Source: an uncultured bacterium (GTDB taxonomy: Bacteria > Cyanobacteriota > Vampirovibrionia > Gastranaerophilales > Gastranaerophilaceae). Taken from it: 64,000 bases of DNA. A program made the translations under genes and the position numbers. The notes beneath the pieces are model-generated. The model made no database searches and was not told the DNA's origin. It saw only the letters and a list, made by a program, of their open reading frames with translations. Below are positions 9,317-18,214 of the stretch, one piece after another. Each line of letters starts with the position of its first letter. The stretch's first letter is position 1. The stretch is taken from contig CACZFL010000007.1 of the NCBI GenBank assembly GCA_902780525.1, positions 27,972 to 91,971 on the forward strand, written 5' to 3'.

Positions 9317-9346
9317 AACGACACCGGCGATTGTGCCGGTGTCGTT
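9317..9346 (-). terminator. Intrinsic terminator downstream of the 264-residue coiled-coil gene
   Basis: Perfect 12-bp stem (AACGACACCGGC with GCCGGTGTCGTT, 6-nt loop), followed on the minus strand by TTTTG. It lies 20 bp after the stop codon at 9367. It is one of the few GC-rich strings in this region. Confidence 0.85.
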
Positions 9347-9366
9347 GGTTGATATAATTCTTATTA

Positions 9367-10161
9367 TTAAGCAAGTCCGAACTTCGGTGCTGAATCCTGT
9401 ATTGCCTGACCGAGCGCCTGCTCGATGTTTTGTTTTTCCTGTTTGACAAGTTCGAGTTGTGCTTCGACTGAATTCTTTTCTGCTTCCATATCTGCCTGTT
9501 CTTCTGCAAGGAGATCCATTTCCCATTCTTTCTGAGCTTCCAGTTGTTCCTGCTGAGCTTCTAACCAGATTGAAACATTGTTTTCATAATTTGTTTTCAT
9601 TTGGGTAGTATATTGTTGCATACTGCTAACTTGCATTTGTGCCATCTGCTGCATAATTGAAGCTGCTCTTGCTACTTGCGTAGGATCAACTCCGCCCAAA
9701 GCACTAGAATCAATTTCTTTTCCGTTTGCATCAATATATACATCATTTCCGTCTTTATTCCATTTTTGGATTCCGCCGGTTTTTACCAAGTTCCAAATCT
9801 CAGGAGTAAACTTAGAACAATCAAGTCCACCACCATATTGTTGGATGCATTCTTTCATTTGTTCAGGTGACATATTCTGCAATACACCCATAGTGGCAGC
9901 ATTTGAACCATATGGATTTGCTAAATTAACAGCATTTGTACCTAATCCTGCCATCTGACTGAAGAATACATTTGCATTATTTTTATAATAATTAGCTTGT
10001 CTTTCAAGCTGTTTTTCAAGTTTAGCGTAATATTTTTCCCTCTTATCAACCTTTTTCTGCATACGTTCAACTAAGGACGAGAAGCGCAGTTGTTTCAGGG
10101 TAAGCTGGTTTTGCTTACGCTGTAACCTCATTTTTTGATGTAGTAGTAATAAGAACGCCAT
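9367..10161 (-). CDS. Coiled-coil protein of unknown function, no signal peptide
   Basis: I do not recognise a family. The 264 residues form an N-terminal basic amphipathic coiled coil (residues ~8-60, rich in Gln, Lys and Arg), a compact central region with QMKECIQQYGGGLDCSK and GNDVYIDANGKEIDS, and a long C-terminal Glu/Gln coiled coil (~170-255) ending PKFGLA. There is no signal peptide and no membrane helix. The layout (helix, small globular insert, helix) resembles filament or tip components, but that is only architectural. The start is supported by CGGAG 11 bp upstream; an intrinsic terminator follows. It shares an upstream 14-mer with the 631-residue gene at 11448-13343. Confidence 0.75.
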   Translation of the reverse strand: MAFLLLLHQKMRLQRKQNQLTLKQLRFSSLVERMQKKVDKREKYYAKLEKQLERQANYYKNNANVFFSQMAGLGTNAVNLANPYGSNAATMGVLQNMSPEQMKECIQQYGGGLDCSKFTPEIWNLVKTGGIQKWNKDGNDVYIDANGKEIDSSALGGVDPTQVARAASIMQQMAQMQVSSMQQYTTQMKTNYENNVSIWLEAQQEQLEAQKEWEMDLLAEEQADMEAEKNSVEAQLELVKQEKQNIEQALGQAIQDSAPKFGLA

Positions 10162-10190
10162 CTTTGTCTTAGCTCCGTATTTTTTATACT

Positions 10191-10204
10191 CTTATATATA
10201 TAAA
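10191..10204 (-). promoter_or_regulatory. AT-rich 14-mer shared with the 631-residue gene
   Basis: On the minus strand this reads TTTATATATATAAG, 30 bases before the start codon of the 264-residue gene. The identical 14-mer occurs at 13421-13434 before the other minus-strand coiled-coil gene. A TTGAAA lies about 16 bp upstream of a TATATA within it, so here it may simply contain the -10 box. Confidence 0.4.
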
Positions 10205-10367
10205 GTATATTTATCTTTTCAAATTTCATTTATTGCATTATATTGTTACAAAACTTTACATAATTTGTAACATATTTTAACAATTAATTAATGTTTATCA
10301 TAATAGAACTTTGTAAATTTTTGTAAAAAAAATTTTTTGATTGATAAAGAAGTAATAAACTTGAATT

Positions 10368-11384
10368 ATGAAGTTTAAAAATTTAACTAAAGAACAGCTT
10401 ATTATATCTTTTGACAGGCTGACAAGATTTAAACCGACAAAAGAAAAATATTTCCGTGTGTTTAGTGATATTATTTTATCTAATTTAACAGAGCCTGTGT
10501 ATAAAAAACAGGAGCTTCTTAATATGTCTGCGGATAAAATTACAAAAATTGCTGAAGAAATAATTAACTCATCACTAAATGATATTTATACAGCATCAGC
10601 TTCGGTTAAAAATTTATCAAAAGAAAAAGGGACTTTAAATAAAGTTATTGAAAACTATGAAAACTCTTTATATATTAATGATTCAGATACGCAGAAATAT
10701 TTAAATAATAATATTGATTATGACTTGCTTGTATCATTAATTGATGAGTCCTGTCCGATTAATTTAAGGTGGTTAAAATCATTACATTCGCTTTCGTGTG
10801 TAAAATCACCGGGAAAAAATGATTTATTAAAATTACGTCATGAAAATGGATTAAAATATCCGATACAAAAGCTTCTGCTTGTTGAAGGTATAACTGAAGA
10901 GATTCTTCTTCCTGTCTTTTCAAGGTATCTTGGATTTGATTTTTATAAAGAGGGGATACAAATATTTGCTGCAGGCGGTAAAAACCAGGTTGTAAAAATG
11001 TATTATAAACTTATCGAAGAACTTAAAATACCGATATTTGTATTGCTTGATAAAGATGCAGAAAATAACATTGAGCAGATTAAACCAAAATTACGGAATA
11101 TAGATAAAATCCACCTTGTTTCCTGTGGAGAGTTTGAGGATTTGCTCCCTAGGTCACTTATTATAAAAACATTAAATAATGAACTTTCTAACTTCGCTTA
11201 CGTTACTGATGAAGACTTTGAAGCTGATTTTTCAACGGCTGTGAATCTTGACAATATATTTAAGTTAAAAGGACTTCACGAATTTAAAAAAGCTGAGTTT
11301 TCAAAGCTTGTTAAAGACAGTATATCGGAGGATTCTGATATATCTCCAGAGATTGCATCAATAATTATGGAAATCGGTTTATAA
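10368..11384 (+). CDS. Stand-alone TOPRIM protein resembling the OLD-family nuclease domain
   Basis: A ~150-residue helical N-terminus is followed by a TOPRIM fold: LLLVEGITEEILLPVF with the acid E173, a glycine turn AAGGKNQ (~200), LLDKDAE with D228 and D230, and EFEDLLP (~253). This order (VEG-TE, then DKD, then FEDLLP) is that of OLD-family TOPRIM domains, where it binds Mg2+ and cuts or nicks DNA. The ABC ATPase that normally precedes it in OLD proteins is absent. The start has no convincing Shine-Dalgarno sequence. It is monocistronic between two coiled-coil genes on the other strand. Nuclease activity is inferred from conserved acids only. Confidence 0.7.
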   Translation: MKFKNLTKEQLIISFDRLTRFKPTKEKYFRVFSDIILSNLTEPVYKKQELLNMSADKITKIAEEIINSSLNDIYTASASVKNLSKEKGTLNKVIENYENSLYINDSDTQKYLNNNIDYDLLVSLIDESCPINLRWLKSLHSLSCVKSPGKNDLLKLRHENGLKYPIQKLLLVEGITEEILLPVFSRYLGFDFYKEGIQIFAAGGKNQVVKMYYKLIEELKIPIFVLLDKDAENNIEQIKPKLRNIDKIHLVSCGEFEDLLPRSLIIKTLNNELSNFAYVTDEDFEADFSTAVNLDNIFKLKGLHEFKKAEFSKLVKDSISEDSDISPEIASIIMEIGL

Positions 11385-11392
11385 TTAAACAA

Positions 11393-11411
11393 CCCTCTTT
11401 ATTCAAGAGGG
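11393..11411. terminator. Bidirectional terminator between the TOPRIM and 631-residue genes
   Basis: CCCTCTT and AAGAGGG form a 7-bp stem around a 5-nt loop in the gap between convergent genes. On the minus strand the stem is followed by TTGTTTAATT, a modest U-tract; the plus-strand side is weaker. Confidence 0.6.
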
Positions 11412-11447
11412 CTGTCAATTGTAAAATATCTGAGTTATTATTTGCGT

Positions 11448-13343
11448 TTATGCTTTGCTTTTTGGTGACATTGCACTAAATAAACTACCAAGTACAAGTG
11501 CACCTGCTACCGCTGCTCCAGCGATTTTTAAGTTGGTGTGTTCAGCAAAACCCCATTTACGTTCGATTTGTTTTTTGAAGTTATTTGTGATATTGTCTGC
11601 TTCGGATTTTGCTTTTGTATTTATGAATTCTGCTTTATCTTTTACACCGAACTTTTTATTCACTTCTTCTGTTGCTTTATCTAATGATAATTTTTCTGTA
11701 TTTGCAGCATTCTTTTTAGCTTCTTCTGCTGCCTTTTCAGCATTTTTAAGTGCATCTAACTCAGCCTGATAATCTGACTCTTTGAGACCTTTGGCAATTT
11801 CTTCTCTGAGTTTTTGTTCAGGTTCTTTGATTGCAGATAATTTGTTATTAAGTTCTGTTACTGATTCAATATTTTCCGGAATATTAACTCTTGTTTTCAT
11901 ATTATTTGATTTAAGTTTTTTACCAATCGGGTTACCGTCCTTATCAACTATTCTGTTTACGGTTTTTCCGTTTTCTGTAACCTGAACAATATGAGCACCT
12001 TCACCACCAACTCGAATCATTTCGTCATAGAATTTCTTGTAAGATTCCATTGATGCTTTGAATTCATTGTGTTCAGCAGCGTGTATATCTTTGAGTTGAG
12101 GGATTGCTTCTTCAAAGTCTTTTTGAACCCAGCCGTTCTTCAGCAATTCTTTTAATTTTTCCTGCTGATTTACCGGAAGTTTGTTGAACCCGTCTTCTAA
12201 AGCTTTTTTATCATTCTTTGCTAATGCTTCTTTAATACTTGTATAGACCTTATCCATTTCTTCGGATTCTTTGTTGAATTTCTTTTGTTCAATCTTTATA
12301 ATTCTTTCAACAAGCGTGTCTGAAGCTTGTTTATCAATTTCTGTAATTGCTCTATTTAATTCTTTTTCAGAAATTAATGTTTTGTCACCTTTTATTTTGT
12401 TTATTACAGCTTGATATTCAGGAGGCAATTTTTCTATTGCTTTACGTAAGCCATCTTTATCTTTGTTTGTGATTGCAGTCCTAATTTCATCATAAACGGC
12501 ATTATTTCTTGCATCTATTTTTTCAGCAATCGGCTTGTATTTATTTAGTGTATCACTCACAATGCCTGCTTCTTCTTCTAATTTCTTTAAGTCGCCAATT
12601 TCAATAGGAACGCTTTCTACTTCTTGTTTTGCCTGAAGATTGGCAACAACATCTTTCATCTTATTAATAAAATCTTTTCTTGCTTCTGTATCAGCAGCAG
12701 TAAAACCTAAATCTTTGTTAAATGACAACAATCTGATTTTATCATCAATTTTATTCAGCTTATTAATAATCTCTTTCTTTTCTTTGCCTGTTGTAGCATT
12801 AGCGTATTCTGTTGCCAATTTGTTCTTTTCTTCTGCCAGCTTAACAAGTTTTTCGTTTATCTTTTTAATTGCAGATTTTTGTTTATTTTTAATTTCATTA
12901 AGCTGATTTTGTATATTTTGTATTTCTTTATTGTCAACACTGGCACCACCACGTTTTTTCACTTCGGCATCAATAAGTGCTTTTTTCTTATTTTCAAGTT
13001 TTTGTTTTGCGGTGTCAACTGCTTTTTGTGCATCATGATTTACAGGAGTGACTCCTTCTGTTGCTGCCTTAATTGCATCATCATATTCTTTGGATGCGTT
13101 AGCTCTGACATTTCTTAACTCATTAACTGCATCCAAGAATTTTTTGTCTTCATCTTTTGCATTATTTAGTTTAGCCACAAAAGAGTCCTGTTTTTCAGCA
13201 ACAAGGTCATCAAATGTACCATATTTTGGCTTTGTTAAATAATAAGAACCAAATCCGCCTGCAGCAGCACCAATCGCACCACCAGTTAAACCATATGCTC
13301 CCGAACCTGATGTGCTCTGTTTTACTTGAAAATCGTCTGACAT
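11448..13343 (-). CDS. Long coiled-coil protein with glycine-rich N-terminus and C-terminal membrane segment
   Basis: No family recognised. Of 631 residues, about 60-590 are charged helical sequence (Lys/Glu/Asn/Ala) with several coiled-coil stretches. Near the N-terminus is a small-residue hydrophobic stretch with GxxxG-type spacing (GLTGGAIGAAAGGFGSYYL, ~17-35). Near the C-terminus is a second hydrophobic helix (IAGAAVAGALVLGSLFSA, ~608-625) before a basic tail. There is no signal peptide. Both ends could insert in membrane, leaving a long rod between. The start has GGAG 8 bp upstream. Repeated DGxxKAIEKLPPEYQ/DGFNKLPVNQQ-like segments (~295-315 and ~385-400) suggest internal duplication. 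Confidence 0.75.
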   Translation of the reverse strand: MSDDFQVKQSTSGSGAYGLTGGAIGAAAGGFGSYYLTKPKYGTFDDLVAEKQDSFVAKLNNAKDEDKKFLDAVNELRNVRANASKEYDDAIKAATEGVTPVNHDAQKAVDTAKQKLENKKKALIDAEVKKRGGASVDNKEIQNIQNQLNEIKNKQKSAIKKINEKLVKLAEEKNKLATEYANATTGKEKKEIINKLNKIDDKIRLLSFNKDLGFTAADTEARKDFINKMKDVVANLQAKQEVESVPIEIGDLKKLEEEAGIVSDTLNKYKPIAEKIDARNNAVYDEIRTAITNKDKDGLRKAIEKLPPEYQAVINKIKGDKTLISEKELNRAITEIDKQASDTLVERIIKIEQKKFNKESEEMDKVYTSIKEALAKNDKKALEDGFNKLPVNQQEKLKELLKNGWVQKDFEEAIPQLKDIHAAEHNEFKASMESYKKFYDEMIRVGGEGAHIVQVTENGKTVNRIVDKDGNPIGKKLKSNNMKTRVNIPENIESVTELNNKLSAIKEPEQKLREEIAKGLKESDYQAELDALKNAEKAAEEAKKNAANTEKLSLDKATEEVNKKFGVKDKAEFINTKAKSEADNITNNFKKQIERKWGFAEHTNLKIAGAAVAGALVLGSLFSAMSPKSKA

Positions 13344-13420
13344 AACTTATTACTCCTATATTTTACAACTTACTATTAATTTCTTTATTATCGTCCCATT
13401 TTCCCATACGAAAATTACAT

Positions 13421-13434
13421 CTTATATATATAAA
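13421..13434 (-). promoter_or_regulatory. Second copy of the shared AT-rich 14-mer
   Basis: TTTATATATATAAG on the minus strand, 78 bases before the start codon of the 631-residue gene and identical to 10204-10191. It could include the -10 box (TATATA) of that gene's promoter. Confidence 0.4.
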
Positions 13435-13609
13435 CGCAAAAGGATAAAAAAAATTGCTCTTTTATTCAGCTAGCAAGATTATCACAATTTACATTATCCC
13501 TTAAAGTTATTATAATTACTGATTTTCAGCGTTCAATAAATGCTTAATAAATCTTAACACAATGTAAATAATTTTAATTTTACAGACTTTACATTTACCT
13601 ATGTTTATA

Positions 13610-13628
13610 TTAAACTAAATTAGTTTAA
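13610..13628. promoter_or_regulatory. Perfect 19-bp palindrome upstream of gpmI (candidate operator)
   Basis: TTAAACTAA-A-TTAGTTTAA is a perfect 9-bp inverted repeat around a single A, ending 26 bases before the gpmI ATG. It overlaps a possible -10 (TAAAAT at 13626-13631). Symmetry and position suit a dimeric repressor site. Confidence 0.5.
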
Positions 13629-13654
13629 AATACACAATTTGAGGAGATTATAAT

Positions 13655-15196
13655 ATGACAAATAGAGTTCTGTTATGTATTATGGATGGCTGGGGAATTT
13701 CTTCCGGCAAAGAAGAGTATGATGCAACAATACTTTCCAACCCTATAAATGTACCAAAACTTATCAAAGAAGAACCATCAACAAGAATACACGCTGACGG
13801 CGAATATGTTGGTCTGCCTGCAGGTCAAATGGGAAATAGTGAAGTCGGTCACCTGAACCTTGGTGCAGGAAGAATAGTTTTCCAAGATTTGTCAAAGATT
13901 AATAATGCAATAAAAGATGGTTCATTTTATAAAAATGAAAAATTTTTGGAAGCAATTGAACATGCTAAGAAAAACAATTCATCGCTTCATATATACGGTC
14001 TAGTTTCAACAGGCGGTGTACATTCTTCATTAGACCATCTTATTGCATTAATAAAATTAGCTTCTGATGAGGGGCTTACAAAAGTTTATGTTCACGCATT
14101 CCTTGACGGACGTGATACACCGCCCAGCAGTGCATGTACATATCTTCAGACTGTTGAAGATGAACTTAAAAAATATAATCTACCGAAAATTGCATCTGTA
14201 ATAGGTCGTTACTATATTATGGACAGAGATAACAGATGGGAAAGGGTAGAAAAAGGTTATAACTGCTTATTATTTGGTGAAGGTAATAAAGCTTCATCAG
14301 CTGTTGAAGGAGTAAAAGAATCATATGCCAACGGTGTTACTGATGAATTTGTTTTACCAATAGCTGTTGGCGGTGAAGAAAGCAGAATACATGATAACGA
14401 TTCGATTATTTTCTTTAATTACAGACCCGACAGAGCAAGAGAGATATCTAAGGCTATTAACTTCTCTGACTTTGATGGATTCAACAGAAAGAAAATTTTA
14501 AACAACATTTATTATTGTACTATGACAAGTTATGATGTTACTTTTACTTTCCCTGTTGCATTCCCGAAAACAAAACCTGTTAATATTTTAGGTGATGTTT
14601 TGGAAGCAAACGGTATTAATCAATTCAGAACAGCTGAAACAGAAAAGTACGCACATGTAACTTTCTTCTTTAACGGTGGTGTTGATGAACCTCAACCTCA
14701 CGAAACCAGAGTTCTTGTTCCGTCACCAAAAGTTCCTACATATGATATGCAGCCAGAAATGAGTGCTCCTGAAGTTTGTGAAAATGTACTTTCTGCAATT
14801 GAAAATAAGGATTACGGGTTCATTCTTGTAAACTTTGCAAATCCTGATATGGTTGGCCACACTGGCGTTTTAGAAGCTGCTAAAAAAGCTTGTAAAACAG
14901 TTGATGAATGTGTTGGTAAAATTGCTGATAAATGCCGTGAATATGGTGTTACAATGCTTCTAACGGCAGACCATGGTAATGCTGAAGTTATGTTCAATGA
15001 TGAAACAGGTAAGCCACACACTGCACATACAACAAATGAGGTTCCGTTTGTAGTGATAAATGCACCTTATGATATTGAGTTAAACAGTGATGGTGCATTA
15101 TGTGATGTAGCTCCGACAGTTCTTCAATTGATGGGTATAGAACAACCTGCAGAGATGACAGGAAAGAGCATGTTAAAAGTTATATCAAAAGTATAG
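13655..15196 (+). CDS. gpmI: 2,3-bisphosphoglycerate-independent phosphoglycerate mutase
   Basis: Interconverts 3- and 2-phosphoglycerate in glycolysis using a phosphoserine intermediate and two Mn2+ ions. Visible motifs: metal-binding D11 in LCIMDGWG, the phosphorylated S62 in GQMGNSEVGHLNLG, HAFLDGRDTPPSS, RYYIMDRDNRWER, FNYRPDRARE, and the C-terminal metal sites NFANPDMVGHTG and LLTADHGNAE. Length 513 is typical. GAGGAG 8 bp upstream gives a strong start. It heads an operon with the SNF2 helicase (6-bp gap) and a histidine kinase, and a palindrome sits upstream. Confidence 0.97.
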   Translation: MTNRVLLCIMDGWGISSGKEEYDATILSNPINVPKLIKEEPSTRIHADGEYVGLPAGQMGNSEVGHLNLGAGRIVFQDLSKINNAIKDGSFYKNEKFLEAIEHAKKNNSSLHIYGLVSTGGVHSSLDHLIALIKLASDEGLTKVYVHAFLDGRDTPPSSACTYLQTVEDELKKYNLPKIASVIGRYYIMDRDNRWERVEKGYNCLLFGEGNKASSAVEGVKESYANGVTDEFVLPIAVGGEESRIHDNDSIIFFNYRPDRAREISKAINFSDFDGFNRKKILNNIYYCTMTSYDVTFTFPVAFPKTKPVNILGDVLEANGINQFRTAETEKYAHVTFFFNGGVDEPQPHETRVLVPSPKVPTYDMQPEMSAPEVCENVLSAIENKDYGFILVNFANPDMVGHTGVLEAAKKACKTVDECVGKIADKCREYGVTMLLTADHGNAEVMFNDETGKPHTAHTTNEVPFVVINAPYDIELNSDGALCDVAPTVLQLMGIEQPAEMTGKSMLKVISKV

Positions 15197-15202
15197 GTAT
15201 AT

Positions 15203-18202
15203 ATGGAACAGGATACAAAGTCGTTAAATATTGATTTATCACTAAAGAAAAATAATGTGGATGAGTTCTTTTATAACTTATCTGAGAATCCAAACGGTTT
15301 CAAAAATAAGGACTTCAGATATACATTAAGTCTAATTTATCAGCTTGTTGAAGACGAGTTTGAAGGTATATTTTTATCTCCTAACTCTCCTGTCAGGAAT
15401 ACTGATTTCTTACTGATAAATGATGGTACTGAAACAAATCCTAAGCTAAGTTTCTTTGTTACTCCTACAAATAACTTCCAGTTTTACCTAAAGTCAAAAG
15501 GCTCAATGTTCAGGTTTACCTCAAAAGAGGTAGAAGGAGAAATTGGGTATATTATGCCGCTTGATTTAGTTTTAGACTATTTTGGCGGTTTTGGTGAGAT
15601 TGTTGATTTTTCTTCACTTACACCGACTTTTGCATATTTTAATAAGCTTACACATTTTGTTATGAAGCTTATTGAAAAATTGTATTTTATACCTGCTGTT
15701 CACAGAAAAGACAGCTCCGCTGGTAATATGTTCAGAATTGTTTATGAACCGATTATATCTAACAAAGAATCAGCAAGAATTATTAACGAGCTTGAAAATA
15801 ATTTACCTGATAATTTGTTTATAAAAGGCTGTAAACCGAAAAACTTTGTAGAAAGGTTTGTTCGTCAATACCTTAATTATCTTATATATAAGTTCCTAGG
15901 TATAAAAGCATACAGATTTAAAGATATTAAATCCGGACATTATATGCTGAAAGATCTTGAACAAAAGTCACTTTTAAAAGGAAAAGATGTTGCTGAATAT
16001 ATAGCACAATGGTTTGATGAGTTATATCTTGGCAAGTATGATTTAATACCGTATTTTAAGGTAAATAAGATTAGTGATGATGTATTTGAACTGAAAATCC
16101 ATATCAAAAACCGTAATACAAACGAAACTATATTACTTGATGATTTATATCATAATGATACAATATGGGAGCTTGATACCCAAGATATTGGCAAAATTAT
16201 TGAGAAACAGTTAAATTATGCTGTTCGATATATGCCTGAACTTGAAACATTATTTGAAGACGAAGATAAGCTTGCACTAATACTAAACCTAAACGAAGTT
16301 TATAAAATAATTGCCCAAACTGCTTATTATCTTCAAAAAGCGCAAATTGATGTTATTTTACCTGATGAACTAACAAATATTATTGTCCCAAGGGCTTCAA
16401 TTAATGCTAAGGTCAAAGAGGCACGTTCTGCAGAACTAATGCGAATATTTAATACTGTTTCTTCAGCTTCAATATCGCTTGACGACATACTGGAATTTAC
16501 ATACGAAATTTCATTAGGCGATGAAAAAATATCTCTTGAAGAGTTTGAAAAGCTTGTTGGTAACAGCAATGGCTTAATCCAGTACCGCGGGAAATATATT
16601 CTCGTAGATAAGGCAGAAGGGCTCAAGTTAGTTGACCAGATAAAAAATGCAAATCATAAAAAAATGTCACGGCTAGAGCTGATACACGCATCGATGTCAG
16701 GTCAGCTTCAAAATTATGAATTTAATTATGATGATGCGTATGCAAGCGTTATAAAAGACTTTGCAAAACCAGTAGAAGTTACTCAGCCTGATGCTTTAAC
16801 CGGAGATTTAAGACCGTATCAACAAACAGGTCTTAAGTGGCTTTGGACCAATGTATCAAAAGGCTTTGGCTGTTGTATGGCCGATGATATGGGGCTCGGT
16901 AAAACAATACAGGTTATTGCATTAATCCTAAAATTAAAAGACGAAAATAAATTAAAAAGCCCCGTTCTTGTTGTTTGTCCTACAACCTTAATCGGTAACT
17001 GGATGAAAGAGCTTCAGATGTTTTCTCCATCACTTAAGGTTTCAACATACCACGGTCTTGACAGAACACTGGATTTGAAGGCTGATGTGATACTTACAAC
17101 ATATGCAATTATGCGTATCGATGTGGAAGAGATGAAAAAGCATACCTGGGGAATGGTAGTTGTTGATGAAGCACAAAACATTAAGAACCCCGATACGGCA
17201 CAAACTGTTGCAATAAAGACAATGAAATCTGATATCAAAATTGCAATGACAGGTACTCCCGTGGAAAACAGATTAACTGAGTTGTGGAGTATTTTTGACT
17301 TTATCAACAAAGGTTATCTCGGTTCACTAAAAGAGTTTCAGAAAAGTTATGCCGTTCCTATTGAAAAATTTAAAGAGCATTCAAGGGCTTCAAAACTAAA
17401 ACTTTCTGTGTCACCTTTTGTTTTAAGACGTCTAAAAACAGATAAAGCCGTAATCTCAGACTTACCTGATAAAATGGTAATAAATGATTATTGCTATCTG
17501 GCTAAGCCGCAGGCACTTTTATATGAAAAAACTCTAAACGAAATGATGGATAAAATTAGCGGATTTACCGGTGTAAATAGAAGAGGAAATATATTTAAGC
17601 TAATTACGGCACTTAAGCAAATATGTAACCACCCGTATCAATTCCTTAAAAACGGTGATATGGCAAAAGAGCTGTCGGGGAAAGCAGAAAAATGCGTTGA
17701 TTTGGTTAATAACATTATTGATAATAATGAAAAAATGCTAATATTTACACAATATAAAGAAATGGGTGATATTTTATCAAAAATTATTGCGGAAGAATGC
17801 AATACAGAACCATCATTTTTCCACGGCTCATTAACTGTTCCTCAGAGAGAGACTTTAATTAATGATTTCCAGGAAAATGATGAACGAAAAGTTATGATTC
17901 TTTCACTAAAAGCCGGTGGCACAGGTTTAAACTTAACAAGCGCCACAAATGTTATTCACTATGACTTATGGTGGAATCCTGCGGTAGAAGACCAGGCAAC
18001 TGACAGAACCTACCGTATTGGTCAGGATAAAAACGTTATGGTACATCGAATGATTACACTTGGAACATTCGAAGAAAAAATTGATGAAATGCTTAAACTG
18101 AAGAAAGAACTTGCTGATTTGGCTGTATATGAAGGTGAAAAAATTATTACGGAATTGTCAGATCAGGAAATATATGATATATTTTCACTATCAGCAGGTT
18201 AG
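15203..18202 (+). CDS. SNF2-family helicase-like ATPase
   Basis: A 999-residue SWI2/SNF2 double-stranded DNA translocase. The N-terminal ~540 residues resemble the SNF2-associated region of bacterial YwqA/HepA-type proteins, without recognisable zinc ligands. The motor follows: ADDMGLGKTIQ (Walker A, ~560), VVDEAQNIKNP (DEAQ box, ~655), TGTPVENRLTELWSI, then the second RecA lobe with FHGSLTVPQR, LSLKAGGTGLNLT, and arginine-finger motif ATDRTYRIGQ (~935). Likely roles are RNA polymerase recycling or DNA remodelling. It is translationally coupled to gpmI and the downstream kinase, an arrangement I cannot explain functionally. Confidence 0.9.
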   Translation: MEQDTKSLNIDLSLKKNNVDEFFYNLSENPNGFKNKDFRYTLSLIYQLVEDEFEGIFLSPNSPVRNTDFLLINDGTETNPKLSFFVTPTNNFQFYLKSKGSMFRFTSKEVEGEIGYIMPLDLVLDYFGGFGEIVDFSSLTPTFAYFNKLTHFVMKLIEKLYFIPAVHRKDSSAGNMFRIVYEPIISNKESARIINELENNLPDNLFIKGCKPKNFVERFVRQYLNYLIYKFLGIKAYRFKDIKSGHYMLKDLEQKSLLKGKDVAEYIAQWFDELYLGKYDLIPYFKVNKISDDVFELKIHIKNRNTNETILLDDLYHNDTIWELDTQDIGKIIEKQLNYAVRYMPELETLFEDEDKLALILNLNEVYKIIAQTAYYLQKAQIDVILPDELTNIIVPRASINAKVKEARSAELMRIFNTVSSASISLDDILEFTYEISLGDEKISLEEFEKLVGNSNGLIQYRGKYILVDKAEGLKLVDQIKNANHKKMSRLELIHASMSGQLQNYEFNYDDAYASVIKDFAKPVEVTQPDALTGDLRPYQQTGLKWLWTNVSKGFGCCMADDMGLGKTIQVIALILKLKDENKLKSPVLVVCPTTLIGNWMKELQMFSPSLKVSTYHGLDRTLDLKADVILTTYAIMRIDVEEMKKHTWGMVVVDEAQNIKNPDTAQTVAIKTMKSDIKIAMTGTPVENRLTELWSIFDFINKGYLGSLKEFQKSYAVPIEKFKEHSRASKLKLSVSPFVLRRLKTDKAVISDLPDKMVINDYCYLAKPQALLYEKTLNEMMDKISGFTGVNRRGNIFKLITALKQICNHPYQFLKNGDMAKELSGKAEKCVDLVNNIIDNNEKMLIFTQYKEMGDILSKIIAEECNTEPSFFHGSLTVPQRETLINDFQENDERKVMILSLKAGGTGLNLTSATNVIHYDLWWNPAVEDQATDRTYRIGQDKNVMVHRMITLGTFEEKIDEMLKLKKELADLAVYEGEKIITELSDQEIYDIFSLSAG

Positions 18203-18214
18203 GGAGAGTAAAAA

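Larger units (their letters stand above)
13344..13654. other. 311-bp divergent intergenic region before gpmI
   Basis: AT-rich spacer between the 631-residue gene (leftward) and gpmI (rightward). It contains the shared 14-mer at 13421-13434 and a 19-bp palindrome at 13610-13628. A TTTACA (13589-13594) is present but no -10 at good spacing from it. I see no open frame or RNA gene. Confidence 0.6.

Noticed and set aside
9290..9526. Two short minus-strand open frames (9290-9526 and 9297-9509) rich in Arg, Thr and Ser
   Set aside because: They run through the intrinsic terminator at 9317-9346 and overlap the 264-residue gene in other frames; composition is unlike real proteins here.
12640..13242. 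Long plus-strand frames opposite the 631-residue gene
   Set aside because: They are antisense shadows of Lys/Glu/Asn-rich coiled coil, which reads as Phe/Ser/Leu on the other strand; no start signals.
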